NCBI RefSeq assembly: GCF_027244095.1 | Contig: NC_069669.1 | Coordinates: forward strand, 5,172,501-5,236,500 | Length of the DNA stretch: 64,000 bases | DNA from: Hemicordylus capensis | Lineage: Eukaryota; Chordata; Lepidosauria; Squamata; Cordylidae | Direction of reading: 5' to 3' | Part shown: positions 11,122 through 23,400 of the stretch, one piece after another | Layout: every line of letters starts with the position of its first letter | Numbering within the stretch: position 1 is the stretch's first letter | Notes under the pieces: model-generated | The model's database searches: none | What the model was told of the DNA's origin: nothing | Seen by the model: the letters and a program-made list of their open reading frames with translations, nothing else | Made by a program: the position numbers and the translations under genes

Positions 11122-11419
11122 AAGCACACAGTGCTTTGCAAAGAACAGGAGGACAAGTCCCTGCCATGAGGGACTTGCAGTCTAAAGCTGACCGCAGTGG
11201 AGACGACAGAGGGATGGGGAAGAGACAAAACCAGTGGCAAAAGGGGGGGAGAGCGTGTGATTATTTCAGTCACCGGGACTTCTGCTCAGTTCCAGTGGGG
11301 GGTGCAAAGACTAGAGGATCTTGAGCAAGGCTCGACAGAAGAGTGGCGGGTGGGCCTGGTTCCTCCACCCAGCTGCTGTTCTTTGTTCACATCCCAGATG
11401 TGACCCTTTTGTCTTCCAG

Positions 11420-11474
11420 GGCCCTGATCCCACTCTTTGACCCCAGCACTGGCCTCTTGGTCCTGGCAGGGAAG
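11420..11474 (+). CDS. CORO7: CORO7 exon a (end of first propeller)
   Basis: Acceptor TTCCAG and donor AAG|GTAAGT. The first base completes a codon from an exon outside the window. It encodes ALIPLFDPSTGLLVLAGK, matching the PLLDPDSGLLVLAGK block of mammalian CORO7. Confidence 0.93.
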
Positions 11475-14400
11475 GTAAGTGTCCCTCTCCGACCCCAGCA
11501 CAGCATGCTTCCCGTGGTGGTGGTGGTTGGTGTCATCCTTAGATTTCCTTGTAGATGGTGAACCTTTCTGGGGCAGGGAGTCATATTTATTTACTTGTTT
11601 ACTGTTTTTTTCCTGCAAACTGCTTTGAAAACTCTTGTTGAAAAGCAGTATATAAATCTTTGTCGTGTCGTCATAGTAAGTGCCGTTTATAATTTGGGAT
11701 TCTTTGGGATTTCTTAGCTGTGCCCCAATGAGGTGGTCTCTGGCCACCTTCTGGCTCTCCATTTCTCTCTCCCCCATTTCACACACCCACAGTGGGGCAG
11801 CCAGCTGCAGTCCAAGGAGGGGAGGAGAGCTGATCCTGTCGTTCTTGACCTCTTAAGGTTGTGCCGTGGAGTCGGTGTTGACTCCTGGCGACCACAGAGC
11901 CATGTGGTTTTCTTGGTAGGCTACGGGAGGGGTTGACCATTGGTAGCAAGCGTGAATTGTCCCCTTTGCTAAGCAGGGTCAGCCCTGGTTGCATTTGAAT
12001 GGGTGAGTACATGTGTCAGCACTGTCAGATATTCCCCTTAAGGGATGGGGCCGCTCTGGGAAGAGCGTCTGTAGGTCCCAAGTTCCCTCCCTGGCAGCAT
12101 CTCCCAGATAGGGTTGGGAGAGATGCCTGCCTGCAACCTTGGAGAAGCTGCTGCCAGTCTGTGTAGACCAGGGATTCTCAACGCTGGGTCCCCAGGTGTT
12201 ATTGGACTTCAACTCCCATAATCCCCAGCCAAAGGCCACTGGGCCTGGGGATTATGGGAGCTGAAGTCCAGTAACATCTGGGGGCCCACCATTGAGAATC
12301 CCTGGTGTAGACAGTCCTGAGCTAGAGGGACCAAGGGTGTGACTCAGTAGAAGGCAGCTCCCTGTTTTCCTATGAGGGGGGGTCCTGCAGAGGCCAGCTA
12401 TGGCTAAGGCAACCCATTGTCTTTCAGGGGGAGAATGTCCTCTTCTGCTATGAGGTGCTGCCTGGACAGCCTGCGCTGACGGAAGGTGAGTCCATGCCCC
12501 TGGCTCGGCTGGCCCTCTGGTCTGGCTCCTGGCAGAAAAGCCCCCTCCCTGGTGAGCGCGATCCTCTCAGGCCATCCCTCTGTGCTCTCTTCCCCGGGTC
12601 TGTCCAGCTCGGCATGCTTCTGGAAAGAGAGAGAAGCCCCCATCACAGTCTGTGCCCCTGCCCCCCGCCACCTGCTCACCCGGTGCTCACGGGCATCCCA
12701 GACAGTGTTCCCTCGGGCAGGGATTCCCAGATGTTGTTGACTACAACTCCCAGCATCCCCAGCTGGACATTATGGGAACCGAAGTCAACAACATCTGGGA
12801 ATCCCTGTTCATTTAATGTAGTTTAATTTATTTTACATTTTCTATCCCGCTCTTCCTCCAAGGAACCCAGAGCGGTGTACTACATACTTAAGTTTCTCTT
12901 TCACAACAACCCAGTGAAGTAGGTTAGGCTGAGAGAGGAAGTGACTGGCCCAGAGTCACCCAGCTCGTATCATGGCTGAATGGGGATTTGAACTCGGGTC
13001 TCCCTGGTCTTAGTCCAGCACTCTCACCACTACACCATGCTGTTAGAGGGAACACTGATCCCAGACCCTACTGATAACATGCCTCCCCCCGCAGTAGAGT
13101 GGAGGGGTCAGGCTGGGTGGGGGCATGCCACCACTCTGAGCACCCCCCAAACCCTGAGTCCTGCCAGCAGATCTGTGTGCCACTTTGAGACGTGAAGCTG
13201 TGTGTGTTGGGGGGGGGGGGCTCATCCATCTACGGACAGCCTCTGAGCCCCCGTCTCCGCTGCCTGTGCCCGATCCTCATGGCCCGCTTCCTTCAGTCAA
13301 CCAGTGCCTGACGGAGAGCAAGTCCCACGGGGCTGCCCAGGTGCCCAAGCTGGCCTTGGACGTCATGGCCTGCGAAGTGCTGCGGGTCCTGCAGCTGACC
13401 GACGGCCACATCGTGCCCATCAGCTACACGGTGCCCCGGAAGGTAAAGATCCGGCGGTGGGAAGGGAGGGGGGGGTTGTGGCAGCCCGCCTGGTGAGCTG
13501 CCTAACGCTGTCTTGGCCCACACCCCCTGGTGGGGGGGGCAGCCCCCTTTCAGAACCCACCCTTGACCGCTTTGTTTGCTTTAATTGGTCCCCCCCGCCC
13601 CCCGATACTGTGTTTCAGTTGTTGTTTTACATTTCCTATTACTTTTCCTGTTCTGAGCGGCCCCGAGTGGGATTGTGCTGGAGGGATGGGGAATCAATAG
13701 TTCAAACAGTCGAGTCTACCATCAGAATAATTGCGAGCTTTGAAAGTGGTGCAAGAACGCGGAGGAAGGAAGGTGCCAGCCCCGCTTCCTCTCCCCCCGA
13801 GCCCCTTGCAAGGAGTGTGGGGAGGGAGGCACTCTTTGCAACGCTGATGGGTGCAGAAGGGCTGCTCTGATGGCCGGGGGTGTGTGGGGTGTGTGTGTGT
13901 CTCGCGACTCTGCTGGTGCCCCCGTAGTCTGCCTCCTGAGACGTGCTGACCAAAGACCTCTCCTGCAGTCCACACAGGAGTTCCACGAAGACTTGTTCCC
14001 CAGCTGTGCCGGGAATGTCCCTGCCGCCTCTGCTCAGGCCTGGTGGGCCGGAGACAACAGCCAGGTGAGCGAGCCTCAGCGCCAGGAAGGCCTCCGGCCT
14101 CCCTCCCTCCTTCCCTCCAGGTGAGCTGAGAAGGGCTTTGCTCTCGCCGGTGGCAACCCTTTCCTGTTTCTCCCCCCAGGTCAAGCAGATCAGCCTCCAC
14201 CCTGCTGCCCACAGGCCCAGCCAGGTCTTCACCTCTAGCTGCCTCCCAGGCTTCCGGAAAGAGGAGAGCCACCCCCCAGGCTGCCCCCAGGCAGGGGCAG
14301 GAGAGCAAGCGGAGGACCAGGAGATGAGTGTGAGTGGCCATCTGGAGGCCCCGGGAGGGGAGGAGGGTGGCACGATCGCTCTGCACAATTCCTAGGCATG

Positions 14401-17400
14401 GTCAGAAGCAGCCCACCTCCCTGTGACTCTGGACAGGATCTGGGGCTTTTTCGTTTGGAAAAGAGGCAACTACGGGGAGACCCGATAGAGGTGTATGAAA
14501 TCATGCATGGAGCAGAGAGAGGGGACAGAGAGAAAGTTATCTCTTGCTCTCTCCATACTAGGCCATCTCATGAAACTGATAGCCAGGAAATTTAGGACCA
14601 TCAGAAGGAAGTACTTCTTCACACAGCACATAATTAATTTACGGAATTCTCTGCCAGGGGCTGTGGTGGTGGCCACCGGCTTGGAGGGCTTTAAAAGGGG
14701 CTTAGACAAATTCATGGAGGGCAGGGTCTATCAGTGGCTACTAGTCTAGTCTAGTGGCTACTAGTCTGGTGGCTCTAGGCCATCTCCAGCCTAAAAGGCA
14801 AGATGCCTCTTGCAATACCAGTTGCAGGGGAGCAACAGTAAGAGAGCAAGCATGCCTTCATCTCTTGCCTGGGGGCTTTCCATAGGCATCGTGTGGGCCA
14901 CTGTGGGAAACAGGATGCTGGACTAGATGGACCTTGGGCCTGATCCAGCAGGGCTGGTCTTACGTTGTTATGACACAAGTCCACAGACCAGCTGAGTAAG
15001 AACATAAGGACAGCCCTGCTGGATCAGGCCCAAGAAGGCCCATCTAGTCCAGCATCCTGTTTCACACAGTGGCCCACCAGATGCCTCTGGCGGCAGGGTT
15101 CATGAAGAAGAAGAAGAAGGTGCTCTCTTAAATAACCTAGACCAAAGCTCAACTTTGGCCCTCCTGCAGATGTTGGCCTACAACTCCCATAATCCCTAGC
15201 TATTGGCCGCTGTGGTTGGGGATTCTGGGAGTTGTAGTCCAAAAACAGCTGGGGGGGGCTAAGTTGAGCAGGCTTGCATTAGGGGTTTTATAGGTAATAA
15301 CTAGCACTTTGCATTTTGCCTGGAAACATGTTGGCAGCCGGTTTAGTTCTTTCAAAGCAGGGCTGGGTCTTCCGCTCCAGCCCTGAACCCAGCAGGGAGA
15401 GGCGAGCTTGGGACCCTGCCCCCACAGCGGGGACTGAACTGTGCAGTTGGGGGTCACGACCGTCCGGCATGCTTGCCCTGAGAGTTCTGTCCCTCCCCCA
15501 GGGGGGCAGCGGCCTCTCCTCTCCCACCAGCTCCCTCACGTCCCCCTCCAGCGCTGCGCCATCCCTCTCCATCACCAGCGGCTTCGCTTCCAGCCCGAGC
15601 CAGAAGTCACTGCAAAGCATTCTGGGTAAGTCCCCCCCACCCCGTTTTCTGGCTGGGTTTCCCCACAGGGGATGTGGTGCTCTCCCCCATGTTCCCTACC
15701 CTGTGGCTGCACAGTCTGTGCAATGCCAGCTGCTCCGTGGGGGGGGGCTGCTCCTCCCTCCCTCCCTCCCTCCCTCCTCCCCCCCTCCCTCCCCCTGCCC
15801 CACTCACCGGCTGCTCTTCTGCCCCAGGCGCCAGCTCTGGCTTCCGGCACGTCCAGGGCACCGTCTTGCACCGGAACACCCACATCACCAACCTCCGGGG
15901 ACTCAACCTCACCACGCCGGGGGAGTGCGACGGCTTCTGCGCCAACCGGCAGCGCCTCGCCGTCCCACTGCTGTCTGCAGGAGGGCAGGTGGCCGTCTTG
16001 GAGGTAACTGCAGTGGGAGGAAGGGGGCAGGGAGACTGCGGGAGGGCCTCCCCGAGGGCCGGGTTCCCTTGGGGTGGCCAGTCCCTCCGGCCTGAGGGAC
16101 AGACCCCCCGCCTCAGGCCTTCTCTAGGTGGCTGCGGGTTTGGTCCAGGGTTTCCTGGATGCCCCTTCGCCCTGCGGGGACTTGGAGGTGGTGTGGCTGA
16201 GCATTGAGGTCTGCTCTGTAAGGCTGGCCGGGGGTGGGGTGTCCCTCATGCAGAGCCGCCTGGGAACAGGGAGCAGTGGCCACACGCCTGCCTGCCTCCC
16301 TCCCTCCACTGCCTCTGGGTGCTTCTTCCTCAGTTGTCCAAGCCAGGCCGCCTGCCAGACACTGCCATGCCCACCATCCAGAACGGAGCCCCCATCTCGG
16401 ATCTGTGCTGGGACCCCTTTGACCTGCAGCGCCTGGCCGTGGGTATGTGACCTCTCCTGCCCTCCCCTTGAACCCGGAGCCAGAACCAGCTGCCCCTCGA
16501 TTTCAGATGGGGCTGTAAATCAGTGGTAGAACAACACTACTCTGCATGCAGAAGGTCCCAGGTTCAGCCTGGCAGCTCAGGAACTTCGGAAGCTGCCATA
16601 GACTGAGTCAGACCCTTGGTCCATCTAGCTCAATATTGTCTACCCAGACTGGCAGCAACGACTTCTCCAAGGTCTCTCAGCTCTATCTGGAGAGGCTGCC
16701 AGGGAGGGGACTTGGGACCTTCTGCATGCAAGAATGAAGGTGCTCTTCCCAAAGCGTCCCCGTTTCCTAAGGGGAATATCTCACAGTGCTCACATGTAGT
16801 CTCCCATTCAAATGCAAACCAGGGTGGGCCCTGCTTAGCAAAGGGGACAAGTCATGCTCGTTACTACAAGACCATCTCCAGGTAGGGTTGGGAAAGTCTC
16901 CTGCCTGAGACGTTACCTGCTGCCAGTCAGTGTAGACAATACTGAGCTAGATGGACCAAGGGTCTGACTCAGTATAAGGCAGCTTCCTATGTAATTTACG
17001 GAGGAGAGATGGGGTGGGGCGGGGGTGCCTCTCCCCAGATGGTCAGGGCCACCAATTCTGTCCCTCCCTCCCCCAGCACCATCATAGCTCAGGGCACAAC
17101 CAGTCACCGGTCATCTGTCTAGTTGCCACTTTCCTATATGCATTGTTGTTCTCAAAGCAACGTAAAGCAAGTGATAATATGAACGGTATCAATGGAGCAA
17201 ATAATTCAGCGAACCATTTCGTCGCCATTTCAACACACTGGATGGCCAATGACATGCCGAATCCACAGACACGCTTAGTTTATAGCATGGCGCTTGGGAG
17301 CCCCTCAGCCAGCCCCTGGCCTCTTGCTCGCCTCACTTCTGCTCTCTCGGTGCAGCTGGAGAAGATGCCAAGATCCGTCTGTGGCGGGTCGACTCGGGAG

Positions 17401-20400
17401 GGTTACAGAAGACGCTGCTCGAACCGGAGGTCGTGCTGCGAGGTAAAGGAAGGATTGCCTGGGCGCTTTGTGGTGCTGGGAGGGGGCGGGATGGAAGTGG
17501 GCGTCAGACCCTCCCAAAAAGTGGAGGATTTTTTTACCCCGGATATAAATTGCACTATACTCTAATGTGAGATAAAAACCCCGAATCATGTATGAGGTGC
17601 TCTCTGATAACTCTCAGGGACTTTTGGTATATGAACGCACACCTCCATTTCGGAGCTATGTGAAAGCCGGGTGTGAAAAAATGAAACGCCAGGTGTGGAA
17701 AACGTAATGGCAGCCCCTCTCTCTGCTTCCCAAGGGCACACAGAGAAGATCTACTCTGTCAAGTTCCACCCGCTGGCCGCAGACATCCTGGCCTCCTCCT
17801 CCTACGACATGAGCATCCGGATCTGGGATGTGCGTGCCGGGAGGCAGGAGCTGAGTCTGGCTGGACACAGGGACCAGGTAAGGGCGGGGAGGAGGCCGCC
17901 GCTTTGCCTCTGGGGAGCCCTGCTGGGAAACAGAAAGGCCGCTGTGGGGCTCTCCACATTTCCCCAAGGCAGGCTCCAGCAGAGCGGGCTGTGTTGGATG
18001 GGGTGGAGCCGGGCAGCTGGTCCTTGGCCCAAACCCTGAGGGGAACGTGGCTGGCACCATTCAGCCTGCAGCCCTGCTAGGCCTGGGAGCGGGGCTGAGA
18101 GAGCCCCTCAGGACCCACGGCTATTCCAGCACACCTGAGGCACACCTGAGGCCTCCCTCCACCAGGCTCAGGGCCTGACCTCCTTTGGGACTGGACGCCT
18201 TTCAGATCTTCAGCCTGGCCTGGAGCCCAGATGGACGTCGCCTGGCTACCGTCAGCAAGGACGGCAAAGTGCGGGTTTACGAGCCCCGGCAGACATCCCA
18301 GCTGCTGCAGGTGAGGTGTCGTCCCCCCCCATTTGGCTTGTTTGGCGAAGCAAGGATTCACTGAGGAGTGGAACATGGGAATCGGCCTTCTACCGAGTCA
18401 GACCCTTGGTCTGTCTAACTCAGTGTTGTCTGCACAGACTGGCAGCGGCTTCTCCAAGGTGGCAGGCAGGAGCCTCTCTCAGCCCGATCTTGGAGATGCT
18501 ACCAGGGAGGGAACTTGGAACCTTCTGCATCCAAGCAGGCAGATGCTCTTCCCAGAGCGGCCCCGTCCACTAAGGGGTGCTCACACATGTCGTCTCCCAT
18601 TCAGATGCAAGCCAGGGTGGACCCTGCTTAGCAAAGGGGACCATTCATGCGTGCTCCCACAAGACCAGCCCTCCTCCCGCTCTCCCTGGCTTGGCAGGTG
18701 GAAGCTCCCAGGGTCTGCCATCTCCTCTAGCAGATGCTGGGAACAGTCCCTCTCTGCCCGAGACTTTGGGGAGCCATTGTCCCACATGGCAGACGGGACT
18801 GGCTAGGAATTCAGGGCTGCTCAACTTCAGCCCCTCCTGCAGATGTTGGCCGACAACTCCCATAATCCCCGGCTACTGGCCACTGTGGCTGAGGATTGTA
18901 GTCCTGCCTACAACTCCCATAATCCCTGGCTATTGGTCACTGTGGCTGAGGATTGTAGTCCTGCCTACAACTCCCATAATCCCTGGCTACTGGCCACTGT
19001 GGCTGAGGATTGTAGACCTGCCTACAACTCCCATAATCCTTGGCTATTGGCCACTGTGGCTGAGGATTGTAGTCCTGCTTACAACTCCCATAATCCCCGG
19101 CTATTGGCCACTGTGGCTGAGGATTGTAGTCCTGCCTACAACTCCCATAATCTCTGGCTACTGGCCACTGTGGTAGGGGATTCTGGGAGTTGTAGTCCAA
19201 AAACAGCTGGGGGTGGGGCTAAGCTGAGCAGACCTGGATCCAGGGGAAGCAGCCCTGGGTGCTCCAGCTGCTGCTGAACGACAACTACACAAGACGTTGC
19301 AGCTGGGGATGATGGGAGTTGTAGTTCAGCAGCAGATGGAGAGTCAGGCTGCCTCCCCCATGCTAGATGGACTCATCGCCTGGCCTGGGCTCCACCAGCA
19401 CCGTGTCATGAATGAATGAATGAATGACTCTTTAATGTTATGGCCACAAGCCAAAACAAAAGAAAAAGATTACAATTATACAGCAGTAAATAGAGTATAT
19501 ATGATTAAAACAATATCGGAAACATAGTCATAATAAAAACTAAGACAGTAACATTTCCTTATTAACCATCCGGTGATGTATATTTATGGCGGCAGCACAG
19601 AATTTAGCAACATTAGATGTAATTACAAACTCTGAGTCCGAAAGCAACAAGAAACAATAACATTGCTCCTGTCGACCAGGGAATTTACATAACAAAGGTG
19701 TGATGAAAGATTCACGAATATCCTTATAGAACAGGCAGAATAATAAAACATGTTGGATAGTTTCGACCTTCTGTTTCTGGACAAGAGCAGCAACAGGGGG
19801 AGCAACCTTGATGCAGGGCGGCCCATTCTCCTCCCGTGCATGTGGGGCGCAGGAGCTGGCTGCAGGCCGGCCTCGACGGGGGGCACCAAGGTGTGTGGGG
19901 TGGGGGAGAATTCCGCGAGCTGCATTGCCCGAGGCTGGGGGCAGGGAGGGGCAGGCTGGCGGGTAACTCTGGGAGGCCCTCTCAGAGACAGTGCTCTCCG
20001 CCTCCCCTCCTGGCAGGAAGGTCCTGGGCCTGAAGGCGGACGGGGTGCCCGCATCGTCTGGGTGTGTGGAGGCAAGTTCCTGCTGGTGTCAGGCTTCGAC
20101 AGGTAAGGCCTTGCTGTTCTCCCTCCTCCCCGTGCTGCTGGTAAGTCTCTCGGGCCCGGCTGACTTCTCCTCTTCCTCCTCTGTCCTCAGCCGCAGCGAG
20201 CGCCAGCTCTCTTTGTACCAGGCGGAGACACTGGCCACTGGCCCCGTGGCGGTGGTGAGCCTGGACGTCTCCCCGTCTACCCTCATCCCCTTCTACGATG
20301 CGGACACGGGCGTGGCCTTCCTCACGGGCAAGGTGAGTGGGTGGCCAGGCGCCTCTAGTGCCCCAGTCTCAGCATCCTCTGGGCCACATCCTGGGCGGAG

Positions 20401-23400
20401 GGGTTTTGGAGCACCTTGGCGGTCTCCATCTGGGGGAGCAGTCCTCGTGACCTACTGCAGCCCAGCGGCTTTTCCCCGAAGAGGTTGTGGGGCCGCAGCT
20501 GCTGTTCTGAGCTGGGTTGGCAACCCGCCCACCCCCTGTGGCCGAGAAGCAGGGCCCACCTCCTGCAGCTGGACTGAAGCCACAGCATCACCAGGGATCA
20601 CAGGATAGGGACTGAGGACGTCGTGGGCGGCGGGGCGTTGGGGACAGCAGTTCCTCCAGAGATGGGGACGGGCCAGACTGCACAGCCCTTCTGACCTGGA
20701 TCCTGCAGAGGTGTTCCTTCCCCCAAGAGCCTCTGCTTCTTGTGTCCCATGTGTTGCCCTTGCTGTGTCGTTGTTTGCAGGCAAAGGTTCAGAGCTGTCC
20801 TTAGAGGGCCCTGGTGGAGTGCAGGGCCTGGGGCAAATTGGCCAGTGTGGGGCCCCCTCCCAGTTAATTTTAACGAGGATTAAAAGAGCGGGGCGGTCGC
20901 CCTGCTTGCCCTGCCCTCAGGACAGCCCTGCAGGGGTAGGCATGGATGCTGCACTCCCTTTCCCGCAGCAGAGCCAGGCAGCTGCAAGACCTGGCCAGGG
21001 CTCCCCACCCTGTCCCGCTCCTCACGGCACCCCACCCAGCCCAGCCTCTTCTCTCTGCCGCATGTTCAGGGCGACACCCGAGTGTACATTTACGAGATCA
21101 TCTCAGAGGCCCCCTTTTTCCTGGAGTGCAACAGCTTCATGTCCAGCGACCCCCACAAGGTGAGGAGGCCGGCAAGGCTGGGGTGGAGGGGACTTCACCT
21201 GGGAAGTCACGGCCCAGGAGCAGGGGACCGTGACCAAAGGGGACGGGGCTCTTCTCAGCACTGGCCAGCCTCTGGGCTTTCTTCTATAGCCATTGTGGCT
21301 TGGGTGGGGGTTTTCAGCCTTGGGTCTCCAGCAGTGTTCCCTGCAACAGGGATTCCCAGCTGTTGCTGACGACATCTTCCGTCACCCCCAGCTGCCACAG
21401 CATTTGGCTGGGGGTGATGGGAGTTGTAGTCAACAACATTTGGGACTAGCCCGCATTACAGGGGGCACGGGTCCCCAGAGGCCGTTGGACTACAACTCCC
21501 ATCACCCCCAGCCAAGGCAGCCCAAGCCCGTTGTGGCTGGGGATGATGGGAGTTGTAGTCCAACTACATCTGGGGACCCCTGCGGTCAAGGGCTCCCTTT
21601 TCTGCCCTTGTTCCCTAGCGGCCCATAAACCGTATTTCCAGCTCGCCCTCTTGTGGTGTCCGCAGGCATTGCAGCTGTGCTGGGAGCGGAATGGGGAAGC
21701 TCACCTCACCCCAGTGCAGAGCACAGCCTCTGCAGTGCTGGGGGAATCAGACACGGCTGCTGCTGCTGCTGCACTTGCAGGAGGCTGGTGGTGGGGCTGG
21801 CGACAAGCGCTGTGAGTGCTGTGGTGCTTGCTCCGGAGGAGGCACCCACGGGGCTCTGCCCTCTTCTTCCCCCAGGGCTTCCAGTTCCTGCCCAAGACGG
21901 AGTGTGACGTGCGGGATGTCGAGATCGCCCGGGCCCTGCGCCTCCGGCAGAGCTCCATCGAGCCAGTCGCCTTCCGGGTGCCCCGGGTGAAGGTAGTGCA
22001 CAGGCAGCGGGAACAGGGGGGAGGGTGGCACCAGAGCTCTGCATGATTCCTAGGCATGATTCCCACCCACCTCCATGACTCTAGACAGCATCTGGAGTTT
22101 CCTAGATTAGGAAAAAGGCGACTACAGGGGAGACATGATGGAGGTTTGTAAAAGTAGGCATGGCGCAGAGGATGTGGACAGGGAGACGTTCTTCTCCCTC
22201 TCCCGCAACCACTAGAACCAACCAGGGGTTGCCCCATGAAACTGATGGCCAGGAAATTTGGAATCGAGAGAAGGAAGGCGCCCCAGGCCCCTGGTCGTCT
22301 CGGTTGCCTTCTCCTGCTCTTCTTTCCCCGGTCCCATAATGTCCTTTTTGAAATACGGTGACCAGATCTGTACCCCGGATTCCCAGCTCAGACTGCACCA
22401 CTGGGGACTTCCAAGAGGGCAGGAAGTGGGGGTGCTGTCGAGGCGCTCTGTGTCCCTCTTGCATGAGGACCCCAGCGCCAAAGAACGGCACGTCCGTCAC
22501 AGCCCTTGTGGATCCGTCGCAGACTGGGCTGCTGCCGGCCCGTGTCAGGAGCCCCAGAAACCGGCATTTCTAGGAGAAGCACCACAGCCTGCGTCTTCTC
22601 CCCACAGAAAGAGTTCTTCCAGGACGACCTTTTCCCTGCCACGGAGGTGTGGTGGGAGCCTGCACTGTCGGCCGCTGCCTGGCTGAAGGGCACCAACGGG
22701 CAGCACCCCAAGATCAGCCTCCGGCCCAAAGATATGACTCCAGGTGCGAGGTGGCGATGGGGGCATCGGCGGGCGCGGGGAACTTGGCACCTTCTGCTCT
22801 TCCCAGAGTGGCTCCATCCCTTACTAAGGGGAATCTCTTGCAGTGCTCACACTTCTAGTCTCCCATTTATATGCAGCCAGGGCAGACCCTGCTTAGCTAA
22901 GGGGACCAGTCATGCTGGCGACCACAAGGCCAGCTCTCTTCTCCCCATTCATTCCATTTCATTTCTCTGCCACCCATCCAAAAATGGCTCAGGGAGGCAG
23001 ATCCCAATAATCTGTGTGCCTTTTGCAGTGAGTGAAGCCCCCAAGGAGGTTCCCAGCAGGAAATACGTCCCGTCCTCCGTCTACCTGGAGGAGAAGTCTG
23101 ATGAGCAGAAGAAAGAGGAGGTCAGCACTTCTTCTCCTGGCAGCAGCCCTGCTCAGAAAGTGGGGTGGGGTGGGGAGGACAGACGAAAGCCAGCAAACTC
23201 CTCTTCCTGGTGTGTGTGTGTGGGGGGGCTTCTCCCCTCCCTGTGGGGCAAGTGCTCCCTGCAGGGGGACCCCTTGGGAAGCGGATTGTCTCCAGTCCTT
23301 GAGACCAAGGAGCAAGCACCGTGAGCTTGCCACCCCCCCCCCCCCGCTGCAGCAGCCTTGCTCAGCCTTGTCAGCTCCCCCCCCCAGTAAGCCCCTGTTT

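Noticed and set aside
1-11419. search for earlier CORO7 exons or the VASN coding exon
   Set aside because: No leucine-rich repeats and no match to the CORO7 blocks expected just upstream were seen on either strand; these must lie outside the window.
18849-19191. CRISPR-like regular array
   Set aside because: The 57-bp units are contiguous variants of one sequence with no unique spacers, in a vertebrate intron.
18843-19277. 144-codon frame with 19-residue repeats
   Set aside because: It is the translation of the 57-bp transposon-derived array; no start context, no homologue recognised.
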